This document shows positions 28,149 to 36,520 of a DNA stretch of 64,000 bases, piece by piece. A program made the translations under genes and the position numbers. Origin of the DNA: CBDFKV01 sp965249035 (GTDB lineage Bacteria > Pseudomonadota > Gammaproteobacteria > Arenicellales > Poriferihabitantaceae). Position 1 is the first letter of the stretch; each line of letters begins with the position of its first letter. The stretch spans positions 868,001-932,000 of the forward strand of contig CBDFKV010000007.1 of assembly GCA_965249035.1 (NCBI GenBank), read 5' to 3'. The notes under the pieces are model-generated. The model saw only the letters and a list, made by a program, of their open reading frames with translations, did not search any database and was not told where the DNA came from.

Positions 28149-28352
28149 ATGTCAGTAGCAAAAGTTTCCGCCATTTCATCCACCTCTAGTAAAAGCTTTG
28201 ATGACGCCTTAGAGAAAGGTTTGGAACGTGCGAATAAAACGCTTAAGAATATTACCAGCGCTTGGATTCAAGATCAGGAAGTCACGGTAAAAGATGGCAA
28301 GATCAACCAATATCGCGTCAAAATGAAGGTCACTTTCGTATTAAACGACTAG
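28149..28352 (+). CDS. Dodecin family protein
   Basis: 67 residues from the ATG at 28149, which has AGGAG seven bases upstream. The pattern VAKVSAISSTSSKSFDDALEKGLERANKTLKNITSAWIQ then VKDGKINQYRVKMKVTFVL is the short beta-alpha-beta-beta dodecin fold; the Trp stacks on flavin. Dodecins form hollow 12-mers that store or buffer FMN/riboflavin or CoA. An in-frame ATG at 28098 would add 17 residues that do not fit the family. A hairpin terminator follows directly. The gene lies between two IS copies. Confidence 0.93.
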   Translation: MSVAKVSAISSTSSKSFDDALEKGLERANKTLKNITSAWIQDQEVTVKDGKINQYRVKMKVTFVLND

Positions 28353-28363
28353 ACGCTTCATCC

Positions 28364-28393
28364 TTGCCTCTGGTGCTACATCAGGGGCAATTT
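28364..28393 (+). terminator. Probable terminator of the dodecin gene
   Basis: TTGCCTCTG (28364-28372) pairs with CAGGGGCAA (28382-28390), a 9-bp stem with one G-T pair, followed by TTTA. It lies 12 bp after the dodecin stop and could also serve the convergent gene weakly. Confidence 0.6.
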
Positions 28394-28407
28394 ACGTCAT
28401 CGCAGAT

Positions 28408-28716
28408 TTATACGCCTGTAGAGCAATCCAACACGGGCTGGTAATGCTCAACCTCTGGAAAAGGCTCGTAAAAGTGGTGCAATAACTTTTTCCACTGTTG
28501 ATACTCCTGCGACTGCCTAAAACCAACGGTATGATCCTCAAGCGAGCGCCAGTGAACCAATAGCAAATATTGGTTGGGTACTTCGAGACAGCGCTGCAGT
28601 TGATGATCGACGTAACCCTCCCTGCTCGAAATAATGGATTGCGCTGCTTTAAAGGCTAATTCAAACGCCTGCGCTTGGCCTGATTTTACGTTTAGAACCG
28701 CTACTTCCAATAACAT
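28408..28716 (-). CDS. Antibiotic biosynthesis monooxygenase (ABM) domain protein
   Basis: 102 residues from the ATG at 28716 (four codons inside a longer frame that starts at 28728). Single ABM domain: LLEVAVLNVKSGQAQAFELAF, SREGYVDHQLQRCLEVPNQY, LLLVHWRSLEDHTVGFRQS and a C-terminal FYEPFPEVEHYQPV. Small ABM proteins act as cofactor-free monooxygenases, haem-degrading enzymes or stress proteins. No haem-iron ligand pattern of IsdG is evident. It lies 115 bp downstream of the catalase 3' end on the same strand. Confidence 0.85.
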   Translation of the reverse strand: MLLEVAVLNVKSGQAQAFELAFKAAQSIISSREGYVDHQLQRCLEVPNQYLLLVHWRSLEDHTVGFRQSQEYQQWKKLLHHFYEPFPEVEHYQPVLDCSTGV

Positions 28717-29912
28717 CTGCACCTCCAAAAATCTGTTTAGCTAAAGCAAATCAATGCGCTAACAATTGTCGGAGCCGCCAGACCTGCAAACTGAATTCAA
28801 TTGCAGATCCGAGCAACTCTGATATTTCACGCGCAAATAGCACTACACGGTGATACCTAAAGCTTTTGCAACACCGGCCCCGTAGGCTGGATCGGCTTTT
28901 GAGCAATTGCTAACGTGGCGCTTTTGCACCTCAAGGTCAGCACCACCAACTGAACGAGCTGTATTCTCAAATAACACTTGCTGCTGGTCAGCGCTAATCA
29001 AACGAAATAAGTCACCAGCTTGAGCATAGTAATCCGCATCATCTTCACGGTAGTCCCAATGATCAGCCGCCGCATCGATAAGCAGTGGTGGCTCTTTTGC
29101 CTCAGGTTGCTCTTGCCACTGTTTCAGGCTATTTGGCTCGTAGCCTTTGGTGCTACCATAGTTGCCATCAACTCGCATCGCTCCATCACGATGGTAGCTG
29201 TGATATGGACAACGTGGCGCGTTAACGGGAATTTGGACATGGTTTACACCCAAGCGGTAGCGCTGTGCATCACCGTACGAGAACAGTCGCCCTTGTAGCA
29301 TTTTATCAGGCGAGAAGCTAATACCTGGCACAATACTGCCCGGGTTAAACGCCGCTTGCTCAACCTCAGCGTGGTAGTTATCTGGGTTACGGTTAAGCTC
29401 CAAAACGCCCACATCAATTAGTGGGTAGTCTTTATGTGACCACACTTTGGTCAAATCAAACGGATGAAAACGATAAGTCGCCGCTTCCTTTTCCGGCATA
29501 ATTTGAACTTTCATATCCCAACGCGGTAAATCACCTTTTTCGATACTGTCGTACAAGTCTTTTTGGTGACTCTCACGATCCTGCCCAACTAGAGTTTCTG
29601 CTTCCTGATCAGTGAGGTTTTCAATGCCTTGCTGAGTCTTAAAGTGAAATTTTACCCAAAAGCGCTCATTATCTGCACTAATAAAGCTAAACGTATGGCT
29701 ACCAAAGCCATGCATATGACGATACGTGCGTGGATTGCCTCGATCACTCATCAGAATTGTAATTTGGTGCAAAGCCTCGGGCAGTAACGTCCAGAAATCC
29801 CAATTATTCTGGGCGCTGCGCATATTGGTACGCGGGTCACGTTTGACCGCGTGGTTTAAATCTGGGAATTTGAGGGGATCACGCAAGAAGAAAACCGGCG
29901 TATTATTACCAA

Positions 29913-29927
29913 CTAAATCCCAGTTTC
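29913..29927. repeat. 15-bp target-site duplication of IS copy 2, left
   Basis: CTAAATCCCAGTTTC, repeated exactly at 31316-31330. It derives from the catalase codons for GNWDL. Confidence 0.95.
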
Positions 29928-31315
29928 TGTTAAGAGTAAATAGAACTGTCCGGATAATTAATTCATAGATTGTCCACTTTTGTTAACGCCGATGAAAGAG
30001 CGAAGGACGTAGTCCGAAGCGAATTCATCGGCGGCAAAACCACGAAGCGGAGTTACGCGGCTTTGCTGTTGCATGTTGTCTCCCGGATCAAATCTCCCTC
30101 TGCAGTATATCGGCCCAATCGACGGGGGCCATGGTAAATGGAGATCACACCGTCGAGGTGTCGGAGTACTTTCACCCTAGCCTTAACATAGTGGTAGCGA
30201 TGCCGGTCTTGTGGAATCTGAAGGTGTAAGCGTTCGAACTGCACGCTGTTGTCTTTACCCACCACGCGCTCGTAGCGCTCGCATAAATAGTCGTCCAGAT
30301 CTATCCCGGCCAATGCCACAAAAGCATTACCTAACTCGCGCGCAAGGTGACTGAACTCAGCATTGAAGGCCGGCATATAATGCTTCTGCAAGTATTCATT
30401 GGCGGCATCCATATCGGTAATGCCCTTAAGGGCTAGCTCATTGGGTAATCGCCCCTGATGGGTGCCGAAGGCGCGTTCTGAGCGGCCTCTGGCTTCGGGT
30501 GAGTAAGCTGCAATCATCTCAATGCCCAAGCGCTTGAGCGCCACACCAAACTGTGTTGGATTACGCTTATCGACCTTGCCACCTGCCTCGGGGGTATGCC
30601 AGTAATGACTGCCCCTGTCTGAGTAAAATGAACAAAATAGGCCTTTAGCTTCAAGCACATCTTTGACCCCTAACAAGCTGCTGTGGGTGCCTTCTTCATC
30701 GACAAAGCGCATCGAGTAATGCTCATTGGTGGCGTCATCCATGGTCACAATCAAATCCCAATATTTACCTTCAACCCACTGATGCGTGCTGCCATCTTGG
30801 TGGATCATCATTCCAGGCAGGGCACTGGCGAGTCGTTTGATTCGATGGGGGCCACGGGTCTTGGCCTTACGCACCAGACCTGCGTGTTGCAGCGTGTTCT
30901 TAACCCAGCTATAGCTGCGTGAGCCATCGTGTTCGTGCTGATACCAGCGATGAAAATGGCGCACATTCCAGCCCTCATATCGGCTTGAATACAGGTCTTG
31001 CAGTGCGATCACTTCATCTACGGGGGCAAGACGGTGCGAAGGTTCGTTTAACCGCCGATCCAACAAACCCTCCATGCCCGATTCATCATAGCGCTGCATA
31101 TAGCGCCGGAAACTGCGGTCACACACACCCAACAGAGTGGCTGCTTCGCTTTGGGTGAGTCGTTTGCACTGATAGCCTTCATAAGCTTCTTTAAATCTCA
31201 TCTGTTTCACCTGTTCATGAAATCCTGTCCGGTTCATCTGAAGCCTCAAATAGGCATAGATTAAATCCGGACAGGTTATGAATTAATTCGCAGGACAGAC
31301 AATTTACTCGTAACA
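29928..31315 (-). mobile_element. IS1202/ISNCY-type insertion sequence, copy 2 (1388 bp) inside catalase
   Basis: Same length and orientation as copy 1, offset 3341 bp. It is flanked by its own 15-bp duplication at 29913-29927 and 31316-31330, which shows that it transposed independently into the catalase gene. Confidence 0.96.
30053..31249 (-). CDS. ISNCY (IS1202/ISDol1-like) transposase, copy 2
   Basis: 398 residues, identical in protein sequence to the copy at 26712-27908: the same helix-turn-helix, the same DDE residues (IHQDGS, YSDRGS, GRSERAF). Intact frame. The first codon at 31249 is inside the IS; the catalase 5' fragment reads antiparallel to nothing here, as both lie on the minus strand, and it ends within the first codons of this gene. 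Confidence 0.93.
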   Translation of the reverse strand: MRLQMNRTGFHEQVKQMRFKEAYEGYQCKRLTQSEAATLLGVCDRSFRRYMQRYDESGMEGLLDRRLNEPSHRLAPVDEVIALQDLYSSRYEGWNVRHFHRWYQHEHDGSRSYSWVKNTLQHAGLVRKAKTRGPHRIKRLASALPGMMIHQDGSTHQWVEGKYWDLIVTMDDATNEHYSMRFVDEEGTHSSLLGVKDVLEAKGLFCSFYSDRGSHYWHTPEAGGKVDKRNPTQFGVALKRLGIEMIAAYSPEARGRSERAFGTHQGRLPNELALKGITDMDAANEYLQKHYMPAFNAEFSHLARELGNAFVALAGIDLDDYLCERYERVVGKDNSVQFERLHLQIPQDRHRYHYVKARVKVLRHLDGVISIYHGPRRLGRYTAEGDLIRETTCNSKAA

Positions 31316-31330
31316 CTAAATCCCAGTTTC
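31316..31330. repeat. 15-bp target-site duplication of IS copy 2, right
   Basis: Exact repeat of 29913-29927 abutting the right IS end TAACA. Confidence 0.95.
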
Positions 31331-31727
31331 CTTCTTCGGTATAAAACTTTAGCGCAAAGCCACGAATATCGCGCTCAGCATCAGCCGCGCCGCGTTCTCC
31401 CGCAACCGTTGAAAATCGCGCAAATACTTCCGTCTTTTTGCCAACTTCCGCAAACAGCTTCGCTTTGGTGTATTGGCTGATGTCATGCGTCACCGTAAAG
31501 GTGCCATAAGCGCCTGAGCCTTTTGCATGCATCCGTCGCTCAGGAATCACTTCTCGATCAAAATGCGCCAGTTTTTCCAAAAACCACACATCTTGCAATA
31601 ACATTGGCCCTCGCGGACCTGCGGTTAATACGTTTTGGTTATCTGCGACCGGACAGCCATTAGTCATGGTCAGTTTAGGTTTGTTACTCATTTGTAGCCT
31701 CCTCGTATAATTACAATCATAGTTAAG

Positions 31728-31743
31728 CCAATCTTCATATTGG
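31728..31743. promoter_or_regulatory. Short inverted repeat upstream of catalase
   Basis: CCAAT (31728-31732) and ATTGG (31739-31743) form a dyad about 37 bp before the catalase ATG. It could be an operator for a redox regulator, but it does not clearly match a known box. Function is a guess. Confidence 0.25.
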
Positions 31744-31930
31744 TTGATGGCTATACTAGGAGAAAAGCAATGATTAGTATAATTTATTATTTCTTTGTTT
31801 TAGATAGTTTTTAACTATTGATTGATGTCGATGACACGTTATGTCGACTAGATATTATTAACTTAGTCCACTGACTTGGTTGGTGCCAGCACAAAAAGCG
31901 TGCAACTAGATTTGCTTTTTATGCCCTGAT

Positions 31931-32284
31931 TTACTGATCAGACCAGGCCGCGTATTCATTGCCGCTGGGGTCACTAAAGTGGAATCGACGACCGCCAGGG
32001 AAAGAGAAGATAGGCTTGAGCATGGTGCCATTCGCTGATTCTATTTTATCGCGAGTTCGCTCAAGTGCTTCACTGTAAAACACAATCAACGCGCCGCCAT
32101 TCTCACTTGAGGCAATCTGATCAGATTTGAAAAACCCGCCATCTAAGCCTTGATCAGAAAAAGCGGTGTAGTCAGGGCCATAGTCAACAAAGGTCCAGCC
32201 AAAAACCTTGGTGAAAAAGGCTTTAACTGCTTCGATATCCTTTGCAGGAAACTCTACGTAGTTGATTGTTTCGTGCTGATTCAT
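31931..32284 (-). CDS. VOC superfamily (glyoxalase-like) protein
   Basis: 117 residues in one glyoxalase/bleomycin-resistance domain: INYVEFPAKDIEAVKAFFTK, VFGWTFVDYGPDYTAFSD, GGALIVFYSEALERTRDKIE, and the end SFPGGRRFHFSDPSGNEYAAW. A metal site of one Glu (VEF) and HF/DPSGNE is visible; substrate is unknown. It follows dsrR by 72 bp on the same strand, in the place where dsrS lies in Allochromatium; it is not related to DsrS. Whether it is part of the dsr transcript is unclear. Confidence 0.85.
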   Translation of the reverse strand: MNQHETINYVEFPAKDIEAVKAFFTKVFGWTFVDYGPDYTAFSDQGLDGGFFKSDQIASSENGGALIVFYSEALERTRDKIESANGTMLKPIFSFPGGRRFHFSDPSGNEYAAWSDQ

Positions 32285-32356
32285 AGGAGATATAAACCGA
32301 TGGACTGCACTACACAGTAGTCGACAGGCCCTAAAGGCGTCAACAAACCCGTGGAA

Positions 32357-32668
32357 TTATTCGTCCTTGGGCGGTACGTAATTGGGGTCCAGCGGATTCA
32401 TAAAAACGAAATCGCTTTCACCATCATCCAGTTTGACATAATCCAATGTCGCTTGATCTAGCAAGTCAGCCGAAGTCGGAGAAATCAGAACCACCACATC
32501 GAATTTCTCGATCGTCATGTCAGGTTCTTGTTGCTCATCAAAACCCATCGCGTAGTCGATTCCACCATCAGCCATCCGTTTAGCGGCGATGCGTAAGCCC
32601 ATATTTTTGATCTCACTTGCGCGTGCAGCAAGACGTATTTGTTTGGCAGCGGCTTCAGTAATTTTCAT
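32357..32668 (-). CDS. dsrR: DsrR, cysteine-free A-type-scaffold-like protein
   Basis: 103 residues of the HesB/IscA fold (MKITEAAAKQIRLAARASEI; GLRIAAKRMADGGIDYAMGF). The three cysteines that bind iron in IscA are absent; the protein has no cysteine at all. This is the known property of DsrR, which in Allochromatium vinosum affects dsr expression after transcription. It overlaps dsrN by four bases (ATGA), so the two are coupled. Last dsr gene in the operon here. Confidence 0.92.
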   Translation of the reverse strand: MKITEAAAKQIRLAARASEIKNMGLRIAAKRMADGGIDYAMGFDEQQEPDMTIEKFDVVVLISPTSADLLDQATLDYVKLDDGESDFVFMNPLDPNYVPPKDE

Positions 32669-34032
32669 GCTAAATCTCGATAGTGTTTGACAAAGGCGAC
32701 AAAAGCGTCAACCCATGGGTTCTGTTGAGTGTGGCGCTGATGGCAATAGGCAGCAAGCGTGTTTTTATAAACCAGACCATCCACTGCACCATCAATTCCA
32801 TAGCCGCGCTCCACCGTATAAGCGTACTCCAATCCGTCACCCATATTGTCGAGCTTAGAATAATGGAATTCGTGGCAGTTAAACGCGTGGCCGGGAGTAT
32901 GCCATAGCGCATTACCGTTTGGTTTAAGCCGTGCATAACCACGTCCCACCGGGCGATCGACCATGATGGTATCAGCTTCAATAGCGCCAACCATTGGCAA
33001 ACATTCGCTTCTGTACTCAATCGTGTTACTCAAGTACATCAAACCACCACACTCAGCATAGACCGGCTTGCCTGATTCAACAAATTCATTAATACTGTCG
33101 CGCATGGTTCGATTTGCTGACAGCCCCTTGATATGCGTTTCTGGAAATCCACCGCCAAGAAATAACGCATCAACTTTGGGCAATACAGTATCTTTGAGGG
33201 TATCGAACTCAAGCACTTCAGCACCAGCAGCACGAAAGGCATCTAAATCATCTGCATAATAAAACCCGAAGGCGTGGTCGCGAGCGATGCCCACAGTTAT
33301 GCTGGGCTTCGGAAATTTCACCGGCACCGGTGCCGTGTCTGGTTCGGGTAGCTTAGTTGCGCGAGCTAACAAGGCATCCAGATCAACCCCTTTAGCAACC
33401 AGCTTTGCTGCTTGAGCAATATAGTCGTTACTCCTATCTTCCTCGTTGGTAGGAATTAGACCCAGGTGCCGCTCTTCAATTCGCAAATCGTTATGCCGCG
33501 GCAGTGATCCAAAAACTTGAAAATCGGTGTATTCGTTCAACGCTGCCACTAACTTCTGTTCGTGACGCGAGCTGGCGATCTGATTGAGGATCACTCCCGC
33601 ATACTGAATCTCCGAATCAAATAGCTGATAACCCAAAGCCAGCGGTGCAATCCCCCGCGTAATCCCTCGCGTATTGATTACCAGAACTACCGGTAAGCCG
33701 AGCAATTTGGCCATCGCCGCATTACTGTCACTTCCCAAGGTATCGACACCATCGAACAATCCCTTATTCCCTTCAACCATCGCGACGTCTGCTGTACCTC
33801 GATAACGATCAAAACTCGACAGTATCTCAGCATCTGTTTGCACCCGAAAATCCAGATTGATGCAAGCGCGTTCGGTGGCACGGCTGTGCCACATGGGGTC
33901 AATGTAATCGGGGCCTTTTTTAAAGGTCTGAACCTGATGCCCACGAGCAGTTAATGCAGCACCCAAACCCACACTGACCACGGTTTTACCGGATGATTTT
34001 TGGGTGGCAGAAACGAGGAAGCCTAACGACAT
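32665..34032 (-). CDS. dsrN: DsrN, cobyrinate a,c-diamide synthase-like amidase
   Basis: 455 residues: an N-terminal P-loop dethiobiotin-synthetase-like domain (LVSATQKSSGKTVVSVGLG), and a C-terminal class I glutamine amidotransferase-like domain (ALFLGGGFPETHI; PVYAECGGLMYLS with the nucleophile Cys; HEFHYS). It amidates the sirohaem precursor to sirohaem amide used by DsrAB in sulfur oxidisers. Located just after dsrP in the dsr operon and overlapping dsrR. Homologous to CbiA/CobB, but no cobalamin genes are near. Confidence 0.95.
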   Translation of the reverse strand: MSLGFLVSATQKSSGKTVVSVGLGAALTARGHQVQTFKKGPDYIDPMWHSRATERACINLDFRVQTDAEILSSFDRYRGTADVAMVEGNKGLFDGVDTLGSDSNAAMAKLLGLPVVLVINTRGITRGIAPLALGYQLFDSEIQYAGVILNQIASSRHEQKLVAALNEYTDFQVFGSLPRHNDLRIEERHLGLIPTNEEDRSNDYIAQAAKLVAKGVDLDALLARATKLPEPDTAPVPVKFPKPSITVGIARDHAFGFYYADDLDAFRAAGAEVLEFDTLKDTVLPKVDALFLGGGFPETHIKGLSANRTMRDSINEFVESGKPVYAECGGLMYLSNTIEYRSECLPMVGAIEADTIMVDRPVGRGYARLKPNGNALWHTPGHAFNCHEFHYSKLDNMGDGLEYAYTVERGYGIDGAVDGLVYKNTLAAYCHQRHTQQNPWVDAFVAFVKHYRDLA

Positions 34033-34129
34033 GGCGATTGGTGAGGATTAAAGAAAAAGGTGCGTGAATCGGCAAAAGCAGCATGCCAATCCATTGGCGC
34101 GTGGGGCCAATGGTAAATGCGCGATCAGT

Positions 34130-35329
34130 TTAGTCGGTTGACGAATCGGCCAAAGAGTCTGGCAGAAATGGCATGATTTTGACCGCAAATAGCGTGGCCA
34201 AAATAGCAAAACTTAGCCCACCCAAGCCCAATAGGAACTCGGCTAGGGTTGGCGAGTATTGTGTTGCCACTCCATCGTCAAAACTACTGCTGACTTGCAT
34301 GCCGGAAATCAAATCCATTGGATAAGACTGGCCGCCGATAATGATGACATACATCATGGCCAAACCACCCAGAATGATGGCAATGGCTCCTACTATTGTC
34401 CAGACGCGGGTGTTAAATCGATCACTCCAGAACAACACCAGCGGTATTGCGGTTCCTATCAACATTTGGCCCAGCCAAAACACCGTACTGTAAACACTAC
34501 CGCCAGCGAGAATATAGCCTTCAACCCCATGGTGCTGGGTCGCATACAGGTTAGAGATGTGATACACGATCACAAAAAAAAGTGTTGCCACCACCAACAC
34601 CGCATTCAAACGCTTGAGTCGGTATATCACACCATCACCCAACGGCCGTCCTGCGCTTTTATAGATCCACATCAAGACCAGAATATAAATCGCCGTCCCA
34701 AATGCCAATGAAGCACTGATAAACAGCGGCGCCATAATGGCCGCATCGTAGGCATGCCTGGCCACCAAAAAGCCGAAGATCGAGCCGGTACCTGTGGTCA
34801 GAATGAAGCGCCATACAAAAGCAAACGTGCCCGCCGCCTTAGAGTATTTGCCCCAACTCTTTTGGAACATGGTCATCAAATAGACGCCCACTACGGCAAT
34901 AAAACCAACATACAAGATAACGTTCCAGGCGAAAATGGATTTGAAATTAAATTTAGTCATCGCCACGATTAATCGATCCGGCCGGCCCAAATCCAATACC
35001 AGCACACACAGTCCGCCGACTAATAAAGCAATCGCCAATAAACCGGATAAACGAGCCAGTGGCTTATAGTCACTCTTTCCAAATACTGAGCCAACAGATG
35101 CGACGTTTAATGCCCCCGAGGCAGCCACCACCAAGAACACAGCGAAAACATGCGGCAAGCCCCAAACAATATGATTATTCATGCCGGTGACATAGTGACC
35201 GTGGTGCTCCATATAGTACGCCGCCATCAATCCGATACCACTTAATGCCGCCAAAGCAGCCAGCACTATCCAATAAGACAGCCCATTTTCAGTGATTGGC
35301 TTGTATATGATTCGTTTGATCGCAGCCAT
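34130..35329 (-). CDS. dsrP: DsrP, NrfD-like membrane subunit of DsrMKJOP
   Basis: 399 residues with about ten hydrophobic helices of the NrfD/PsrC type (ALAALSGIGLMAAYYMEHHG; VFAVFLVVAASGALNVASVG; LFISASLAFGTAIYILVLMW). It is the integral quinone-interacting subunit paired with the ferredoxin DsrO and cytochrome DsrJ. It begins one base after dsrO ends. In sulfur oxidisers the complex takes electrons from DsrC/DsrAB-linked reactions into the quinone pool. Confidence 0.95.
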   Translation of the reverse strand: MAAIKRIIYKPITENGLSYWIVLAALAALSGIGLMAAYYMEHHGHYVTGMNNHIVWGLPHVFAVFLVVAASGALNVASVGSVFGKSDYKPLARLSGLLAIALLVGGLCVLVLDLGRPDRLIVAMTKFNFKSIFAWNVILYVGFIAVVGVYLMTMFQKSWGKYSKAAGTFAFVWRFILTTGTGSIFGFLVARHAYDAAIMAPLFISASLAFGTAIYILVLMWIYKSAGRPLGDGVIYRLKRLNAVLVVATLFFVIVYHISNLYATQHHGVEGYILAGGSVYSTVFWLGQMLIGTAIPLVLFWSDRFNTRVWTIVGAIAIILGGLAMMYVIIIGGQSYPMDLISGMQVSSSFDDGVATQYSPTLAEFLLGLGGLSFAILATLFAVKIMPFLPDSLADSSTD

Positions 35330-35330
35330 G

Positions 35331-36092
35331 TTATATCCCGGTGTACCGAACGCCTGTATTCAGACGCAAATCTTCACGCAACTGGCGACTCGCGACTTGC
35401 TTGAGCTTTTGGCTGATGTCACTATTTTCATCGTTTAAATCGCCAAACAGCATCGCGCCATGCGTACACGACTCGACACAAGCCGGTAATTGGTCGCGAT
35501 CAATCCGATGTACACATAAAGTGCACGATTCAACGCAACCCTTGCCCCGCGGTGCATGTGCCCGTTGATCGGTCAGAGTTTCGTGCACAAAAGACCGGGC
35601 TTTATACGGACACGCCATCATGCAATAGCGGCAACCGATGCAGATATGTCGGTCGACCAAAACAACCCCATCAGCGCGTTTAAATGATGCCCCAGTCGGG
35701 CATACATCCTGACACGGCGGATTCTCACAGTGTTGACACATCACCGGCAAACTAAAACTGCGCTCAGTCGCCGGGTCACGTACGTCCACTTTACGAATCC
35801 ACTGCGCTTTTTGATCAGGGCGTGAATGCGATTCATCGGTGCTACCCTTTCCCCAACCATTTTCATTCTGGCAGGCATCAACACAGTCTGTGCAGCCTTG
35901 CTCACATCGATTCGTATCGATTAATAAGCCCCAACGCCGTGCGTGTGTGACTGCCTCAGCATCGGGCTTGGCGACGGCGGTCTGAAATAACTTGACGCCT
36001 GGCGCAATCGCTATCGCCGCGGCACCCGCACCCGCTGCTTTCAGCAGCTGACGGCGTTTTTTCTGTGCTTGATCGTTAAAGTCACTCATCAT
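35331..36092 (-). CDS. dsrO: DsrO, periplasmic iron-sulfur subunit (Tat-exported)
   Basis: 253 residues. A Tat signal is at the N-terminus (KKRRQLLKAAGAGAAAIAIA), then several 4Fe-4S motifs: CEQGCTDCVDACQNENG, CQHCENPPCQDVCP, CIGCRYCMMACPYKARSF, and CVESCTLCVHRIDRDQLPACVESC. This matches the ferredoxin subunits of NrfC/PsrB type. It hands electrons between DsrJ and DsrP on the periplasmic face. 13 bp after dsrJ. Confidence 0.95.
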   Translation of the reverse strand: MMSDFNDQAQKKRRQLLKAAGAGAAAIAIAPGVKLFQTAVAKPDAEAVTHARRWGLLIDTNRCEQGCTDCVDACQNENGWGKGSTDESHSRPDQKAQWIRKVDVRDPATERSFSLPVMCQHCENPPCQDVCPTGASFKRADGVVLVDRHICIGCRYCMMACPYKARSFVHETLTDQRAHAPRGKGCVESCTLCVHRIDRDQLPACVESCTHGAMLFGDLNDENSDISQKLKQVASRQLREDLRLNTGVRYTGI

Positions 36093-36105
36093 TGGTAATC
36101 ATTAA

Positions 36106-36510
36106 CTATTGTCTGGCACGCAAATCAGGCGTGCTGCGGTGGCACATAAAGCAATCGGGCTTAGCGCTCACACGGGTATGACACGACGCACAAAACTGTC
36201 CTTCGGCGTTGACCGAAACAAAACCACCTGTGGCATCTTTTCCGGCATGGCAATCGATACATTCAACCAAACTGTGTGTTTCGGTACGCACCCCATTGTG
36301 CATGGTCTGATAGCGTTTGTGCTTGAGCAAATCCATGTGATTGCGGCGCATTTGGTCAGTTGGCTCAACACAGGATTCAGTCGTTGCTGCTTGCGAAGAC
36401 TCAACGACGGCACTGGCTTGAACTCCAGTGCTCGCGACCATACTCACGATCACCATCAGCAGTGCTAAAAACCCGCTTGCGACTGTTTTTGTCATCATGG
36501 TAATGCCCAT
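36106..36510 (-). CDS. dsrJ: DsrJ, triheme cytochrome c
   Basis: 134 residues from the ATG at 36510, which has TAAGG eight bases upstream. Longer in-frame starts would overlap dsrL. An uncleaved signal/anchor (KTVASGFLALLMVIVSMVAS) is followed by three c-type haem motifs CIDCH, CASCH and CFMCH. DsrJ is the periplasmic triheme subunit of DsrMKJOP, with unusual haem ligation in Allochromatium (His/Met, bis-His, His/Cys). It sits 10 bp after dsrL. Confidence 0.95.
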   Translation of the reverse strand: MGITMMTKTVASGFLALLMVIVSMVASTGVQASAVVESSQAATTESCVEPTDQMRRNHMDLLKHKRYQTMHNGVRTETHSLVECIDCHAGKDATGGFVSVNAEGQFCASCHTRVSAKPDCFMCHRSTPDLRARQ

Positions 36511-36520
36511 TCGGCTGGCC

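Larger units (their letters stand above)
28843..31691 (-). pseudogene. Catalase (small-subunit type), split by IS copy 2
   Basis: The N-terminal part (31691 down to the IS) has the active-site RRMHAKGSGAYGTFTVTHD with the distal His at residue 55. The C-terminal part (29927 to 28843) holds LRDPLKFPDLNHAVKRDP, the haem-proximal Tyr in GRLFSYGDAQRYRLG, and a normal end. Removing the IS and one 15-bp duplication leaves an in-frame gene of 481 codons joined as GNWDLVGNNTPVFFLRD. So the gene was intact until a recent insertion. As it stands, the N-terminal frame reads into the IS and stops near 31215, and no full haem catalase can be made. Strong GAGGAGG ribosome-binding site upstream. Confidence 0.95.

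Noticed and set aside
26572..31330. Composite transposon made of two IS copies carrying dodecin, ABM and catalase
   Set aside because: Each copy has its own distinct 15-bp target duplication, so both inserted independently, and the second lies inside a chromosomal catalase gene.
34259..34711. A plus-strand frame antisense to dsrP
   Set aside because: Low-complexity, His/Gln-rich composition typical of the complement of a membrane protein; no ribosome-binding site.
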